The position numbers and the translations under genes were made by a program. From positions 1 to 24,875 of the forward strand of contig CAMILZ010000028.1 in assembly GCA_946223075.1 (NCBI GenBank): a DNA stretch of 24,875 nt. The letters are read 5' to 3'. Shown here in pieces: positions 15,861-23,617 of this stretch. How positions within the stretch are numbered: position 1 is the stretch's first letter; each line of letters begins with the position of its first letter. The stretch comes from an uncultured Dermabacteraceae bacterium. Lineage in GTDB: Bacteria; Actinomycetota; Actinomycetes; Actinomycetales; Dermabacteraceae. The notes beneath the pieces are model-generated. The model was given only the letters and a program-made list of their open reading frames with translations. It searched no databases and was not told the DNA's origin.

Positions 15861-17858
15861 ATGACCTCCCCCGCCGCTTCCTCGACCGGACTCGATCTCA
15901 CCCAGGTTGACGAAAGCATTCGACCACAGGACGACCTGTTCGGATTCATTAACGGCGCTTGGCTCGCCTCAACTGAGATCCCCGCCGATAAGCCGAGCTT
16001 TTCGGAGTTCACGCGTTTGCGCGACCTCTCGGAGGAGCGCGTGCGCGGCATCATCGAGGACGCCGCCAAGGCCGATGCCTCCACCGAAACAATCGAGGGC
16101 AAGATCGGCGCTCTGTATGCGCTCTTCATGGACGAGCAGCGCCTGAACGAGATTGGCACGCGTGACCTCGAACCCCAGCTCGAGCGCATCCTTGGTCTCG
16201 AGGATCGCGCGGCGCTCACGAGCTTCACAGGCGAAGCAACCGCGCCCACGGGAATCATCGGCCTCTACGTGTGGAACGACGCGAACGATCCTGATCGTTA
16301 CCAGGCGCAGATCGGGCAGGCGGGCCTCGGGCTGCCCGATGAGTCGTTCTACCGCGAAGACCAGTACAAGACGATCCGCGAGGCCTACGTTGACTACCTC
16401 GCAAAGCTCGCGGACCTCGCGAAGCTTCCGGGTCGCTCCGGCCTCCCAGAAGGCGATGCCCGCGCACTCGCCGAGGCGGTCATGGATCTCGAAACCCGCA
16501 TTGCGAAAGAGCACGTCGATGTCGTGCGCCGGCGCGACAGCGAAAAATCCAATAACCCGATGAACGCCGCTGAGCGCGCCGAGGCTTTCCCCGGTTTCGA
16601 TTGGGACGCCTACTTCGAGGGCGCAGGCGCGAAGCCCGAGTGGGTCGAGGTCATCAACATTAACGAGCCCGAATACACGAAGGGCATCGCCGAGATTTGG
16701 GGCAGCGAAAGCCTCAAGAACCTGCGCGCGTGGCTCGCGTTGCACGCGATCGACGCGGCCGCTCCGTACCTGGGCGCCGACTTCGTGAACGCGCACTTTC
16801 ACTTCCACGGCGCGACGCTCTCGGGTACAGCCGAGATTCGTGAGCGCTGGAAGCGCGGCGTGAGCCTCGTGGACTCAGCGCTCGGTGAGGCCGTGGGCGA
16901 AAAATACGTGGCGGAGTATTTCCCTCCCGAAGCGAAAGAACGCATGGAGCACCTCGTCGAGGCACTCATCGGCGCCTACCGCGAGTCGATCTCCTCGCTC
17001 GAATGGATGACCCCCGCGACCCGCGAGAAGGCCCTCGCGAAGCTCGAAAAGTTCACCCCGAAGATCGGCCACCCCGAGGAATGGAAGGACTACTCGAGTC
17101 TCGACATTGACCCCGACTCGCTCCTCGCAACCGTCGGAAATATCGCGACCTTCACCCACAACTTCGAGCTCGGCAAGCTCGGCCGGAGTGTCGACCGCGG
17201 TGAGTGGCACATGACCCCGCAAACCGTGAACGCCTACTACAACCCCGGCGCAAACGAGATCGTGTTTCCCGCGGCAATTCTTCAGCCCCCGTACTTTGGC
17301 ATCGACGCTGATGACGCCGTGAACTTTGGCGGCATCGGCGCGGTCATCGGCCACGAAATCGGCCACGGTTTCGACGATCAGGGATCGAAATACGACGGCG
17401 ACGGCGCACTCAAGAGCTGGTGGACCGAAGAGGACCGCGAAGAGTTCGAGAAGCGCACGCGCTCGCTCATCGACGACTACGACGCGATGAGCCCGCGCAA
17501 CCTCTCTGATGAACACCACGTCAACGGCGCCTTCACGATCGGCGAAAACATCGGCGACCTCGGCGGGCTCACGATCGCGCTCAAGGCCTACCTCAACGAG
17601 GCCGGCGAAGCGGCACATGAGGTGGGGGCCGACGGTTACACGGGCATCCAGCGTCTCTTCCTTTCGTGGGGCGCAGTGTGGCGCGGCAAGAATCGCGAGG
17701 CCGACGCGATCCGCCGTCTCGCGATTGACCCGCACGCCCCCGCGGAATTCCGCGCGAACGGCGTGGTGCGCCACATCGATGCATTCCACGAGGCCTTCGG
17801 CGTGAAGGAGGGCGACGGACTGTTCCTCGCCCCCGAACGCCGCGTGAGCATTTGGTGA
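15861..17858 (+). CDS. M13 family zinc metallopeptidase (neprilysin/PepO type)
   Basis: 665 residues. The zinc site is HEIGH at 498-502 in GAVIGHEIGHGFDDQG, with the third ligand E562 in GENIGDLGG and Asp566 completing the motif. NAYYNPGANEIVFPAAILQPPYF upstream of the zinc site is the usual substrate-cleft segment. The N-terminal half is the helical lid domain (DDLFGFINGAWL onward). The C-terminus ends RRVSIW, close to the family's conserved Trp ending. No signal peptide or anchor is present, so it is predicted cytoplasmic and would degrade short peptides. The ATG at 15861 has GAAGGAG upstream. The next gene follows after 3 bp. Confidence 0.95.
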   Translation: MTSPAASSTGLDLTQVDESIRPQDDLFGFINGAWLASTEIPADKPSFSEFTRLRDLSEERVRGIIEDAAKADASTETIEGKIGALYALFMDEQRLNEIGTRDLEPQLERILGLEDRAALTSFTGEATAPTGIIGLYVWNDANDPDRYQAQIGQAGLGLPDESFYREDQYKTIREAYVDYLAKLADLAKLPGRSGLPEGDARALAEAVMDLETRIAKEHVDVVRRRDSEKSNNPMNAAERAEAFPGFDWDAYFEGAGAKPEWVEVININEPEYTKGIAEIWGSESLKNLRAWLALHAIDAAAPYLGADFVNAHFHFHGATLSGTAEIRERWKRGVSLVDSALGEAVGEKYVAEYFPPEAKERMEHLVEALIGAYRESISSLEWMTPATREKALAKLEKFTPKIGHPEEWKDYSSLDIDPDSLLATVGNIATFTHNFELGKLGRSVDRGEWHMTPQTVNAYYNPGANEIVFPAAILQPPYFGIDADDAVNFGGIGAVIGHEIGHGFDDQGSKYDGDGALKSWWTEEDREEFEKRTRSLIDDYDAMSPRNLSDEHHVNGAFTIGENIGDLGGLTIALKAYLNEAGEAAHEVGADGYTGIQRLFLSWGAVWRGKNREADAIRRLAIDPHAPAEFRANGVVRHIDAFHEAFGVKEGDGLFLAPERRVSIW

Positions 17859-17861
17859 TCG

Positions 17862-18446
17862 ATGGCGAAAAAACATCACTCCCTGAGTCTTTACAAGGGG
17901 CGCGTGAGGCCGGGACGTGTCGCGTGGACCCGCATCGGCCTCACGCTCGTGATCGGCGTGGCAATCTGCGTGTTTGTGCTGCTCACGTTCGGTGACTCGG
18001 GGCTCGGCACCGCCGTGATCCTCGCGCTCGGTTTCGCGGGGTATGCGATGTGGGCGTGGCTGCGCACGTCGATCACCTTCCTCGTGGACGACCGCGGTAT
18101 CACGCCGAGCCTCGGCGGGTTCATTCCTCGCCCTACGTGGCCCATCGAGAACTTTCGCACCGTGCAGCTGCGCAGGGTCGCGCCTGAACGCGTGGGTTCC
18201 CTCGTGGGCAACATCGGGCTCGGTCGCGCAGAGGTCACGGTCTCAACTCTGAGCGACGTGAGTGCGGTTGAGCCGTTCAAGCCTCGTACACTCCTTGGCC
18301 CCCAGGCCGACACGTCGTTCGCGGTGACGCACGGTGGCGAGCTCGTTGAGGTGATCGGTCGCGATGGCAAGGCCTACTTGCTGAGCCCCGAGAACCCACG
18401 CGAGGCCGCCGAGGCGATCGCGGCGGCGATCGCGTTCACACGCTGA
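17862..18446 (+). CDS. Small membrane protein, possible PH-like domain, function unknown
   Basis: 194 residues. A basic N-terminus (MAKKHHSLSLYKGRVRPGRV) is followed by two hydrophobic helices at about 22-43 and 48-68. A soluble beta-rich region comes next (ITFLVDDRGITPSLGGFIPRPTWPIENFRTVQL...FAVTHGGELVEVIGRDGKAYLLSPENPREAAEAIAAAIA). The order 'two helices, then a strand-rich region ending in a helix with N-P-x-E' is reminiscent of bacterial PH-like membrane proteins; this is a resemblance only. Its ATG follows the peptidase stop by 3 bp, so it is probably co-transcribed with it. Confidence 0.75.
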   Translation: MAKKHHSLSLYKGRVRPGRVAWTRIGLTLVIGVAICVFVLLTFGDSGLGTAVILALGFAGYAMWAWLRTSITFLVDDRGITPSLGGFIPRPTWPIENFRTVQLRRVAPERVGSLVGNIGLGRAEVTVSTLSDVSAVEPFKPRTLLGPQADTSFAVTHGGELVEVIGRDGKAYLLSPENPREAAEAIAAAIAFTR

Positions 18447-18449
18447 GCA

Positions 18450-18471
18450 ATGCGCGCGAGGGCCTGCGCAT
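18450..18471 (+). terminator. Hairpin after the small membrane protein gene
   Basis: ATGCGC (18450-18455) pairs with GCGCAT (18466-18471), starting 4 bp after the stop codon. It has no U-tract. It may separate the peptidase operon from the TPP-controlled one. Confidence 0.3.
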
Positions 18472-18476
18472 CCATG

Positions 18477-18482
18477 TAGGAT
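18477..18482 (+). promoter_or_regulatory. -10 box for the TPP-riboswitch transcript
   Basis: TAGGAT sits about 14 bp before the start of the riboswitch, placing the transcription start near 18489 and making the riboswitch the very 5' end of the message. The -35 is not clear. Confidence 0.5.
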
Positions 18483-18495
18483 GTTCGGCGTCATC

Positions 18496-18590
18496 CACAG
18501 ACAGGGGAGCACCGACCGGTGCTGAGAGTGCGCAATGGGCGCTGACCCTCGAACCTGATCCGGGTAGCGCCGGCGTAGGGAGTCGGGATT
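18496..18590 (+). ncRNA. TPP (thi-box) riboswitch
   Basis: The conserved strings are all present in order: ACAGGGGAGC, GCTGAGAGTGCGC, GACCCTCGAACCTGATC, then CGGGTAGCGCCGGCGTAGGGAGT. They form the pyrimidine-sensing (CTGAGAG) and pyrophosphate-sensing (ACCTGATC...GTAGGGA) arms of the thiamine pyrophosphate aptamer. It precedes a YkoE-type thiamine or thiamine-precursor transporter operon, a standard association. TPP should switch the operon off. Confidence 0.96.
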
Positions 18591-18629
18591 TCTCGCATGC
18601 CGCGGCAGCATGGGCCGCACGGGTATGTC

Positions 18630-18646
18630 CCTTCCGAGTGGGAAGG
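18630..18646 (+). promoter_or_regulatory. SD-masking hairpin, expression platform of the TPP riboswitch
   Basis: CCTTCC (18630-18635) pairs with GGAAGG (18641-18646), which contains the AAGG of the Shine-Dalgarno GGAAGGAG of the first gene. The hairpin would hide the ribosome site, pointing to translational control, as is usual for GC-rich actinobacteria. Upstream, CATGC/GCATG segments (about 18595-18611) could form competing pairs. Confidence 0.6.
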
Positions 18647-18653
18647 AGTGGTG

Positions 18654-19298
18654 ATGACTGACCAGCGCGCGCCCCGACCGGGCTTTTCTGACCGCATCAA
18701 GTACCGCACGATCGATCTCGTGGTGATCGTCATGGTGGGCGTGGCCTTCGGCGTTGCCTTTGCCGGCTATGCGCAGCTCTATAACCTCACCGCCCCTCTT
18801 ACTTCGGTGTTCCCCCCGCTCGAAGGTCTCCTCACGGGCTTTTGGTGCCTTCCCGCTCTCGTGGCGATGCTGATCGTTCGCCGTCCAGGCGCCGCCTTCG
18901 GCGCGGAAATCATCGCGGCGTGCCTCGAAGCTCTCCTCGGAAGCCACTTTGGCGTGGGCGCACTCATCTCGGGCATCCTCCAGGGTGCGGGCTTCGAAAT
19001 CGCCTTTGCGCTTTCGGGTTGGGCGAGCACGAGCGCCGCGGTCGTGATCGGCGGCTCGCTCCTGTCCACCTTCTTCGAGTGGCTCTACGAGATCATCGCC
19101 TACTTCCCCTCGTGGTCCGCGGGCTACAAGGTCATGCTCCTCGTGTTCTTCTGGATCAGCGCGCTTACGCTGCTCGCTGCTCTCGGACAAGCGATCGTCA
19201 AGGCCCTCGCGAGCGCGGGCGCCCTCAACCAGTTCCCCGCGGGAAGGGACTACGCTGCGTCGCGGCACTCTCGCGAAGGTTCTAAAATCGACGTGTGA
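18654..19298 (+). CDS. ykoE: YkoE-type ECF transporter substrate-binding (S) subunit, copy 1
   Basis: 214 residues with about five or six hydrophobic segments. Family landmarks are YRTIDLVVIVMVGVAFGVAF near the N-terminus, SVFPPLEGLLTGFWCLPALVAMLIVRRPG, EALLGSHFG and FFEWLYEIIAYFPSW. YkoE proteins are the substrate-capturing subunits of ECF-type importers for thiamine or its hydroxymethylpyrimidine precursor. It follows the TPP riboswitch, with GGAAGGAG before the ATG. The next gene's ATG overlaps its stop (TGATG). The tail carries an extra SREGSKIDV after the part shared with copy 2. Confidence 0.93.
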   Translation: MTDQRAPRPGFSDRIKYRTIDLVVIVMVGVAFGVAFAGYAQLYNLTAPLTSVFPPLEGLLTGFWCLPALVAMLIVRRPGAAFGAEIIAACLEALLGSHFGVGALISGILQGAGFEIAFALSGWASTSAAVVIGGSLLSTFFEWLYEIIAYFPSWSAGYKVMLLVFFWISALTLLAALGQAIVKALASAGALNQFPAGRDYAASRHSREGSKIDV

Positions 19299-19903
19299 TG
19301 ACAACACCTCCTTCCAAAGCCCACTCCCCCATTCGCTACCGCACGATTGACCTGCTCGTCGTCGTGTCGATGGGGCTCATCGCGGGCGTAGCCTTCTTCG
19401 CGTATGCCGCGGGACTCGGCGCCCTCAAACCCGTCTTCTCGGTTTTCCCGCCGAGCGAAGGTATCGCTGCGGGACCGTGGGCCCTGCCCGCGGCGCTTTC
19501 GATGCTCATCGTCCGTAAGCCCGGTTCGGCGCTCGGCACGATGTGGATTGGCGCGGTCATCGAGGCACTCCTTGGCTCGCATTTCGGCTGGACCGTGCTC
19601 ATTTCGGGGGCCATCGTGGCGATCGGCTTCGAGGTCATGGGTTTCGCGACGAAATACGCGAAACCCCCGTTCGCGTGGGTTCTTGCCGGGGCGTGGATCT
19701 CAATGGTCGCGCAGTGGATTTGGGAGCAGTTCGTGTTCTTCCCGAGTTGGGCGATGCCGTTCCGTCTCGCTCACCTAGGCCTCTTCATCGTTTCCGGCGT
19801 CATTTTGCTCGCTCTGCCCGCGCCAGCGATCGTGCGCGCCCTCGCGAAGGCTGGTGCGCTCGGGAACTTCGCGCCCGGTCGAGAGGAGGCCGCTTCGCGG
19901 TGA
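19298..19903 (+). CDS. ykoE: YkoE-type ECF transporter substrate-binding (S) subunit, copy 2
   Basis: 201 residues, clearly paralogous to the preceding gene: both share YRTIDL, SVFPP.EG, MLIVR.PG, EALLGSHFG and FFPSW, and both end in a similar ALAxAGAL..F.xGR helix. Residues between these blocks differ widely, including the Cys/Trp region after G.W and the fourth segment, so substrate preference could differ. The start is ATG 19298 (a GTG three bases earlier is possible), overlapping the previous stop. The next gene's GTG overlaps its own stop. Both copies appear to share one energising module. Confidence 0.92.
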   Translation: MTTPPSKAHSPIRYRTIDLLVVVSMGLIAGVAFFAYAAGLGALKPVFSVFPPSEGIAAGPWALPAALSMLIVRKPGSALGTMWIGAVIEALLGSHFGWTVLISGAIVAIGFEVMGFATKYAKPPFAWVLAGAWISMVAQWIWEQFVFFPSWAMPFRLAHLGLFIVSGVILLALPAPAIVRALAKAGALGNFAPGREEAASR

Positions 19904-22065
19904 GTGAGAGTCCGACGGTTGCCCCGACCCGCGGTGCCGTGGGTGTGGGGCTCGATGGCTTCACCTATACACCGCCGGGGCGCACCGCTCCGGTGCTTGC
20001 CGGGGTCTCACTCACGATCGACCCCGGTGAGCGCGTACTCCTCACGGGCGCGAGCGGTTCTGGAAAATCCACGATTCTCAAGGCACTTTGCGGCCTGATT
20101 CCGGAGGATCCACCTGAAGGAGTCGATCCGTCGGCTCCCCTTCCCGAGGCGTCTCCCGTGCCGGGCGTGACCCTCATGGTGCAAAACCCCGTGCACTCGT
20201 TCGTGGGGGCAACGACGGGCATCGACACGGCTTTTGGTCCGGAGAACGCGCGCGTGGAACCCTCACGCATGCCAGAGATCGTGCGCGACGCGCACACGAC
20301 TGCCGCATTTTCCTCACCGCTTGCCGCAAACCCCTATCACCTCTCGGGCGGGCAGCAGCAGCGACTCTCGCTTGCGGGGCTCCTCGCGACCGGCGCGGGG
20401 GCCTACGCCCTCGACGAACCGCTCGCGATGCTCGATGAAAAAACGGCGATCGCCGTTCGCGATTCGATCTGTGCCGCGACGAAGGACCTCACGCTCGTCA
20501 TTGCTGATCATCAGGTCGGCATGTGGCTCGGCCATGTCGATCGCGTCATTCGAATTGGCTCGGGCGGCCGAATTCTCGAGGACTCCCCCGCGAGCGAGTG
20601 GAATGCCCCCGACACCCCGCTCACGGCACCGCACGAGCGAAGCCGCATGGGTGGCGAAACAAACCCGGACGATCCACCGCTTATCGACCTCGAGGTTCCC
20701 GCGACGCTCGAGGAGCGCACGCTCTTTGCCGATCCCGTGCACATCACGCTGCGCCGAGGAGAACTCGCGGCGCTCACGGGACCGAGCGGGATCGGCAAAT
20801 CGACCCTCATCCGCTACGTCCTTGAGAACACACGCGCGACGGTCGGCACCGGCAAGCGGGCCGCGAAAAAGGCACCGTTTCGAGCCGCGTGGCTTCCCCA
20901 AAACCCAGAGAAAAGCTTCGTGGCGCGCACCGTACTCGAGGAAGTGAAAACCGGCGCGGCGGACCCAAGCGATGACGACGCTGCACTCGCGTGGCTCGAG
21001 GCCACGGGACTCAGCCATCTTGAATCCGCGGGACCCTTCACGCTTTCGGAAGGCGAGCAACGGCGGCTCGCGTTCGCGACGGCGCTCGCGTCGGGTCGCG
21101 ACATCATCATCCTCGATGAGCCGACCGTGGGCCTCGATCACGACGCTTTCACCGCGGTCACCGAACTCATCGCTCAGGCCCTCGTAAGCGGCCGCGCCGT
21201 TCTCGCCGCCACACACGATGCGCGACTCGTGAACGCGTGCGACCGCGTCATCGCCCTTGAGGCTGCGCCCGGGCGCAGCGACCTCCGCGACATCGACGAG
21301 CGCAAGGAGGCGTCGGACCCTTCCCCCGCACCCCCGATCCCGCGCGTTCCGCACCCGCCGCGCCCCATCGCGGCCGATAAGCTCAATCCGATCACGATCC
21401 TCGCGATCGCTGCGCTTGCGTTCATCGGCGCGTTTGGGATGCACACTCTCGCTCCCACGCTCGCGGGAAGCCTGCTCACGCTTGCGCTCATCCCCCTCGC
21501 GTGGCGCACGCCCGCACGCCTCATGGCGCGCCTTGCGCCGATTGTGCTCGCGGCGCTCACGATCGCGTGGTCGGCGGCGATCCTCTCGGGAAAGCCCCTT
21601 GGTGAGCCCTCGACGTGGCAAAGCGCAGGCGTGGAGGGGCTCAGAGTCTTCGCCATGGTGGGGCCGGGCGCGATTCTGCTCGAGGGGCTCGATCCCACGC
21701 GCTTCGGTCAGGCTCTTGCGCAAAGGTGCCACGTTCCAGCGCGATTCGCCGCGGCGATGAGTTCGGGCCTTGCACGGCTCGGGCACGTGTTCGCTGAGTG
21801 GCGCGACATCGTGTTCACGCGGCGCATTCGCGGTATTCAGCAGCGCAATTCCTTCGCACTTTACGCGGGGGCGACGTTCGCCCTTCTTGTCTCGACGCTT
21901 CGCGGCGCCGAGGTCCAAGCCCTCGCAATGGACGCGCGCGGATTTGCGACGGCGCGAAAGCGCACGTGGGTGCACGATGTGCGCTTCACCTGGCACGATG
22001 CATGGGGCTTCGCTCTCGGGCTCGTTCTGCTCGCCGCGCCGTTCATCGCTACGCTTGTGGCATGA
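19900..22065 (+). CDS. Fused ECF energising module: two ATPase domains plus EcfT membrane domain (YkoD-YkoC fusion)
   Basis: 721 residues. ATPase 1: Walker A GASGSGKST (50-58), Q-loop MVQNP (93-97), signature LSGGQQQR (148-155), Walker B YALDEP (169-174), switch His about 204. ATPase 2: Walker A GPSGIGKST (294-302), LPQNP (332-336), signature LSEGEQRR (382-389), Walker B IIILDEPTVGLD (402-413), switch His about 439. A proline-rich linker (about 470-492) leads to a membrane domain of about 225 residues with several helices and EcfT coupling motifs (RRIRG and, near the end, AMDARGF). No frameshift or stop separates the parts. GTG start, GTGA overlap with copy 2, GAGGAGG upstream. It powers both YkoE copies. 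Confidence 0.93.
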   Translation: MSESPTVAPTRGAVGVGLDGFTYTPPGRTAPVLAGVSLTIDPGERVLLTGASGSGKSTILKALCGLIPEDPPEGVDPSAPLPEASPVPGVTLMVQNPVHSFVGATTGIDTAFGPENARVEPSRMPEIVRDAHTTAAFSSPLAANPYHLSGGQQQRLSLAGLLATGAGAYALDEPLAMLDEKTAIAVRDSICAATKDLTLVIADHQVGMWLGHVDRVIRIGSGGRILEDSPASEWNAPDTPLTAPHERSRMGGETNPDDPPLIDLEVPATLEERTLFADPVHITLRRGELAALTGPSGIGKSTLIRYVLENTRATVGTGKRAAKKAPFRAAWLPQNPEKSFVARTVLEEVKTGAADPSDDDAALAWLEATGLSHLESAGPFTLSEGEQRRLAFATALASGRDIIILDEPTVGLDHDAFTAVTELIAQALVSGRAVLAATHDARLVNACDRVIALEAAPGRSDLRDIDERKEASDPSPAPPIPRVPHPPRPIAADKLNPITILAIAALAFIGAFGMHTLAPTLAGSLLTLALIPLAWRTPARLMARLAPIVLAALTIAWSAAILSGKPLGEPSTWQSAGVEGLRVFAMVGPGAILLEGLDPTRFGQALAQRCHVPARFAAAMSSGLARLGHVFAEWRDIVFTRRIRGIQQRNSFALYAGATFALLVSTLRGAEVQALAMDARGFATARKRTWVHDVRFTWHDAWGFALGLVLLAAPFIATLVA

Positions 22066-22463
22066 GTGAAAATACCCCGCCGGAATCCGCAGCAGCCCAC
22101 AACGGCGATGAGGCGGCCGCGCTCGCCCGCGCACTCATGGACGCGGCTCGAGCGGGGGACCTCGAAACCCTCCGCCCCGCTATCGAAGCGGGGATCCCGC
22201 TCAATATGCAGGATGCCGACGGCAACACGATGCTCATGCTTGCGGCCTACCACGGGCATGCACCGCTTGTAGAGTTCCTTGCCGCGCAGGGGGCGAAGGT
22301 CGACCTCCTCAACGACCGTGGCCAGAGCCCGCTCGCGGGTGCGGTGTTCAAGGGATTCGACGACGTGGTCTCGGTTCTCGTGGCGGCCGGTGCCGACCCG
22401 GATGCGGGCTCCCCGAGCGCGCGTGAGAGTGCGCAGTTCTTTGGGCGTCGCTACTCGTTGTAG
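22062..22463 (+). CDS. Small ankyrin-repeat protein
   Basis: 133 residues. Two clear ankyrin units (DGNTMLMLAAYHGHAPLVEFLAAQGAKVDLLND and RGQSPLAGAVFKGFDDVVSVLVAAGADPDA) follow a partial one (LMDAARAGDLETLRPAIEAGIPLNMQDA). No signal peptide or membrane segment, so probably cytoplasmic, serving as a protein-binding scaffold with unknown partner. The ATG overlaps the stop of the ECF fusion gene as ATGA, so it is translated with the thiamine operon. It overlaps the convergent kinase gene by 13 bp at the 3' ends. Nothing in the family ties it to transport. Confidence 0.88.
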   Translation: MSENTPPESAAAHNGDEAAALARALMDAARAGDLETLRPAIEAGIPLNMQDADGNTMLMLAAYHGHAPLVEFLAAQGAKVDLLNDRGQSPLAGAVFKGFDDVVSVLVAAGADPDAGSPSARESAQFFGRRYSL

Positions 22464-23506
22464 CGCTCGAGTTCCGCGCGCGCGAGTGCGAGTGCCCCGT
22501 CGAGTGGCGACGCGGCCTCGCGTACCTCGAAGCCCTCGCGCTCGAGTGCGTAGCGCACGAGGTCTCCGATTGGCCCGCGGGCAGTGAGAACGCTTCCCGC
22601 GAGAACAATACTGGTGGGGGCTCCGCCACGAAGCGGCTCCGCGAGTGCGAGTGCCCCGTCGAGGAGGCACTCGATGGCCTCGGCAACGATTTCGCGCGCA
22701 ACCTGATCGCCGTTGTCGTCGGCTATCTGCCCGAGCTCCGTCACGATCGGGGCGAAGCGTCCGTACTCGGCCGGAGCGAGGTCGTAGACCTCCCGAATGA
22801 GCGCTTGGCGCGGGTCGAGGCGCGGGTGAGCTTCCGTGGGGTCGAAACCTAACGCCCCGCACACGCGGGCCGTGAGCGCCGTGGCCGGGCCTCGCGCATC
22901 GAGATCCGCCGCGACGGCTTCGAGAGCGCGTTTGCCGAGCCACACCGCCGAGCCGACGTCGCCAAGAATCCACCCCATGCCATCGCGGCGCACCGACTCT
23001 TCACCATTCACGTAGCTCACGCTCGCCGCTCCCGTTCCGGCAAGAACGAGAACACCCGTGGGGGTCGATTTTGTGGAAGCAAAAGCGCTCACGAAAGCCG
23101 TGCAGAGATCGTCGACGACGCGCACGCTTTGAGCGCCCACCTTCACGTCGTGGGCAGCAGCCCTCGAGGTCACGGCTTGACGCACGAGCTCCTCGATGCG
23201 GTCGTGCCGCGCGGGGCCCGCCCCGGAGACCCCGAACACGGCGTGCGCAACGCTGCTGCCGCGATCCAGCTCGACGAAAGCGCGATCGAGGGTTTCCTCG
23301 AAGTGCGCGCGGGCGTCGGCGCCCGAGGACCGCACGTTGAATCCAGGGCCATCAGTGCGTATGGCTGCCTCACTGTTTGGACCTTCCTCGGGCTCGACCG
23401 CGCGCGAAGCCCCTCGCTCCACCGGGGTGAGCACGAGGCGGGTATGCGTGGCCCCCACATCTGCGGCGAGGAAGAACGTTTTCGACTGTGACGAGGCACT
23501 TTCCAT
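22451..23506 (-). CDS. BadF/BadG-type ATPase, N-acetylglucosamine-kinase-like sugar kinase
   Basis: 351 residues from MESASSQSKTFF; an ATG two codons upstream (23512) is equally possible and neither has a good ribosome site. ASKHA-fold signatures: phosphate-1 loop LAADVGATHTRLVL, phosphate-2 loop VLVLAGTGAASVSYV and the family-typical DGMGWILGDVGSAVWLGKRALEAVA, with the adenosine motif SIVLAGSVLTARGPI near the C-terminus. NagK-like members phosphorylate N-acetylglucosamine or glucosamine. Divergent from a sugar-binding lipoprotein gene, consistent with amino-sugar catabolism. Its 3' end overlaps the ankyrin gene by 13 bp. The exact sugar is inferred. Confidence 0.85.
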   Translation of the reverse strand: MESASSQSKTFFLAADVGATHTRLVLTPVERGASRAVEPEEGPNSEAAIRTDGPGFNVRSSGADARAHFEETLDRAFVELDRGSSVAHAVFGVSGAGPARHDRIEELVRQAVTSRAAAHDVKVGAQSVRVVDDLCTAFVSAFASTKSTPTGVLVLAGTGAASVSYVNGEESVRRDGMGWILGDVGSAVWLGKRALEAVAADLDARGPATALTARVCGALGFDPTEAHPRLDPRQALIREVYDLAPAEYGRFAPIVTELGQIADDNGDQVAREIVAEAIECLLDGALALAEPLRGGAPTSIVLAGSVLTARGPIGDLVRYALEREGFEVREAASPLDGALALARAELERYNE

Positions 23507-23528
23507 GCCCATCAGTATGTCACGCAGG

Positions 23529-23582
23529 CCACACTTTGTGGTAAGTTTCATTTTGAGGCATCATGGTGAAATCTTTTTTCAC
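23529..23582. promoter_or_regulatory. Two inverted repeats in the kinase/solute-binding divergent region
   Basis: CCACA-CTT-TGTGG at 23529-23541 and GTGAAA-N5-TTTCAC at 23566-23582 are perfect inverted repeats within 112 bp between the divergent genes. The second has TGAAA/TTTCA arms like many LacI-family operators, though its spacer is longer than usual. No DasR-type site (GGTCTAGACC) was seen. The regulator is not in the window. Confidence 0.4.
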
Positions 23583-23617
23583 ACCTGTGCCCGGAACCAT
23601 AGCTCAAAGGAGAAACT

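Noticed and set aside
19543..19899. N-terminal extension of the ECF fusion reading frame into the second ykoE gene
   Set aside because: The extension translates to Arg-rich sequence inside a clear gene; the GTG at 19900 has a GTGA overlap and GAGGAGG upstream.
20314..22134. Open frame of 606 codons antisense to the ECF fusion gene
   Set aside because: Arg/Glu-rich translation typical of antisense GC-skewed codons; the plus-strand frame carries all transporter motifs.
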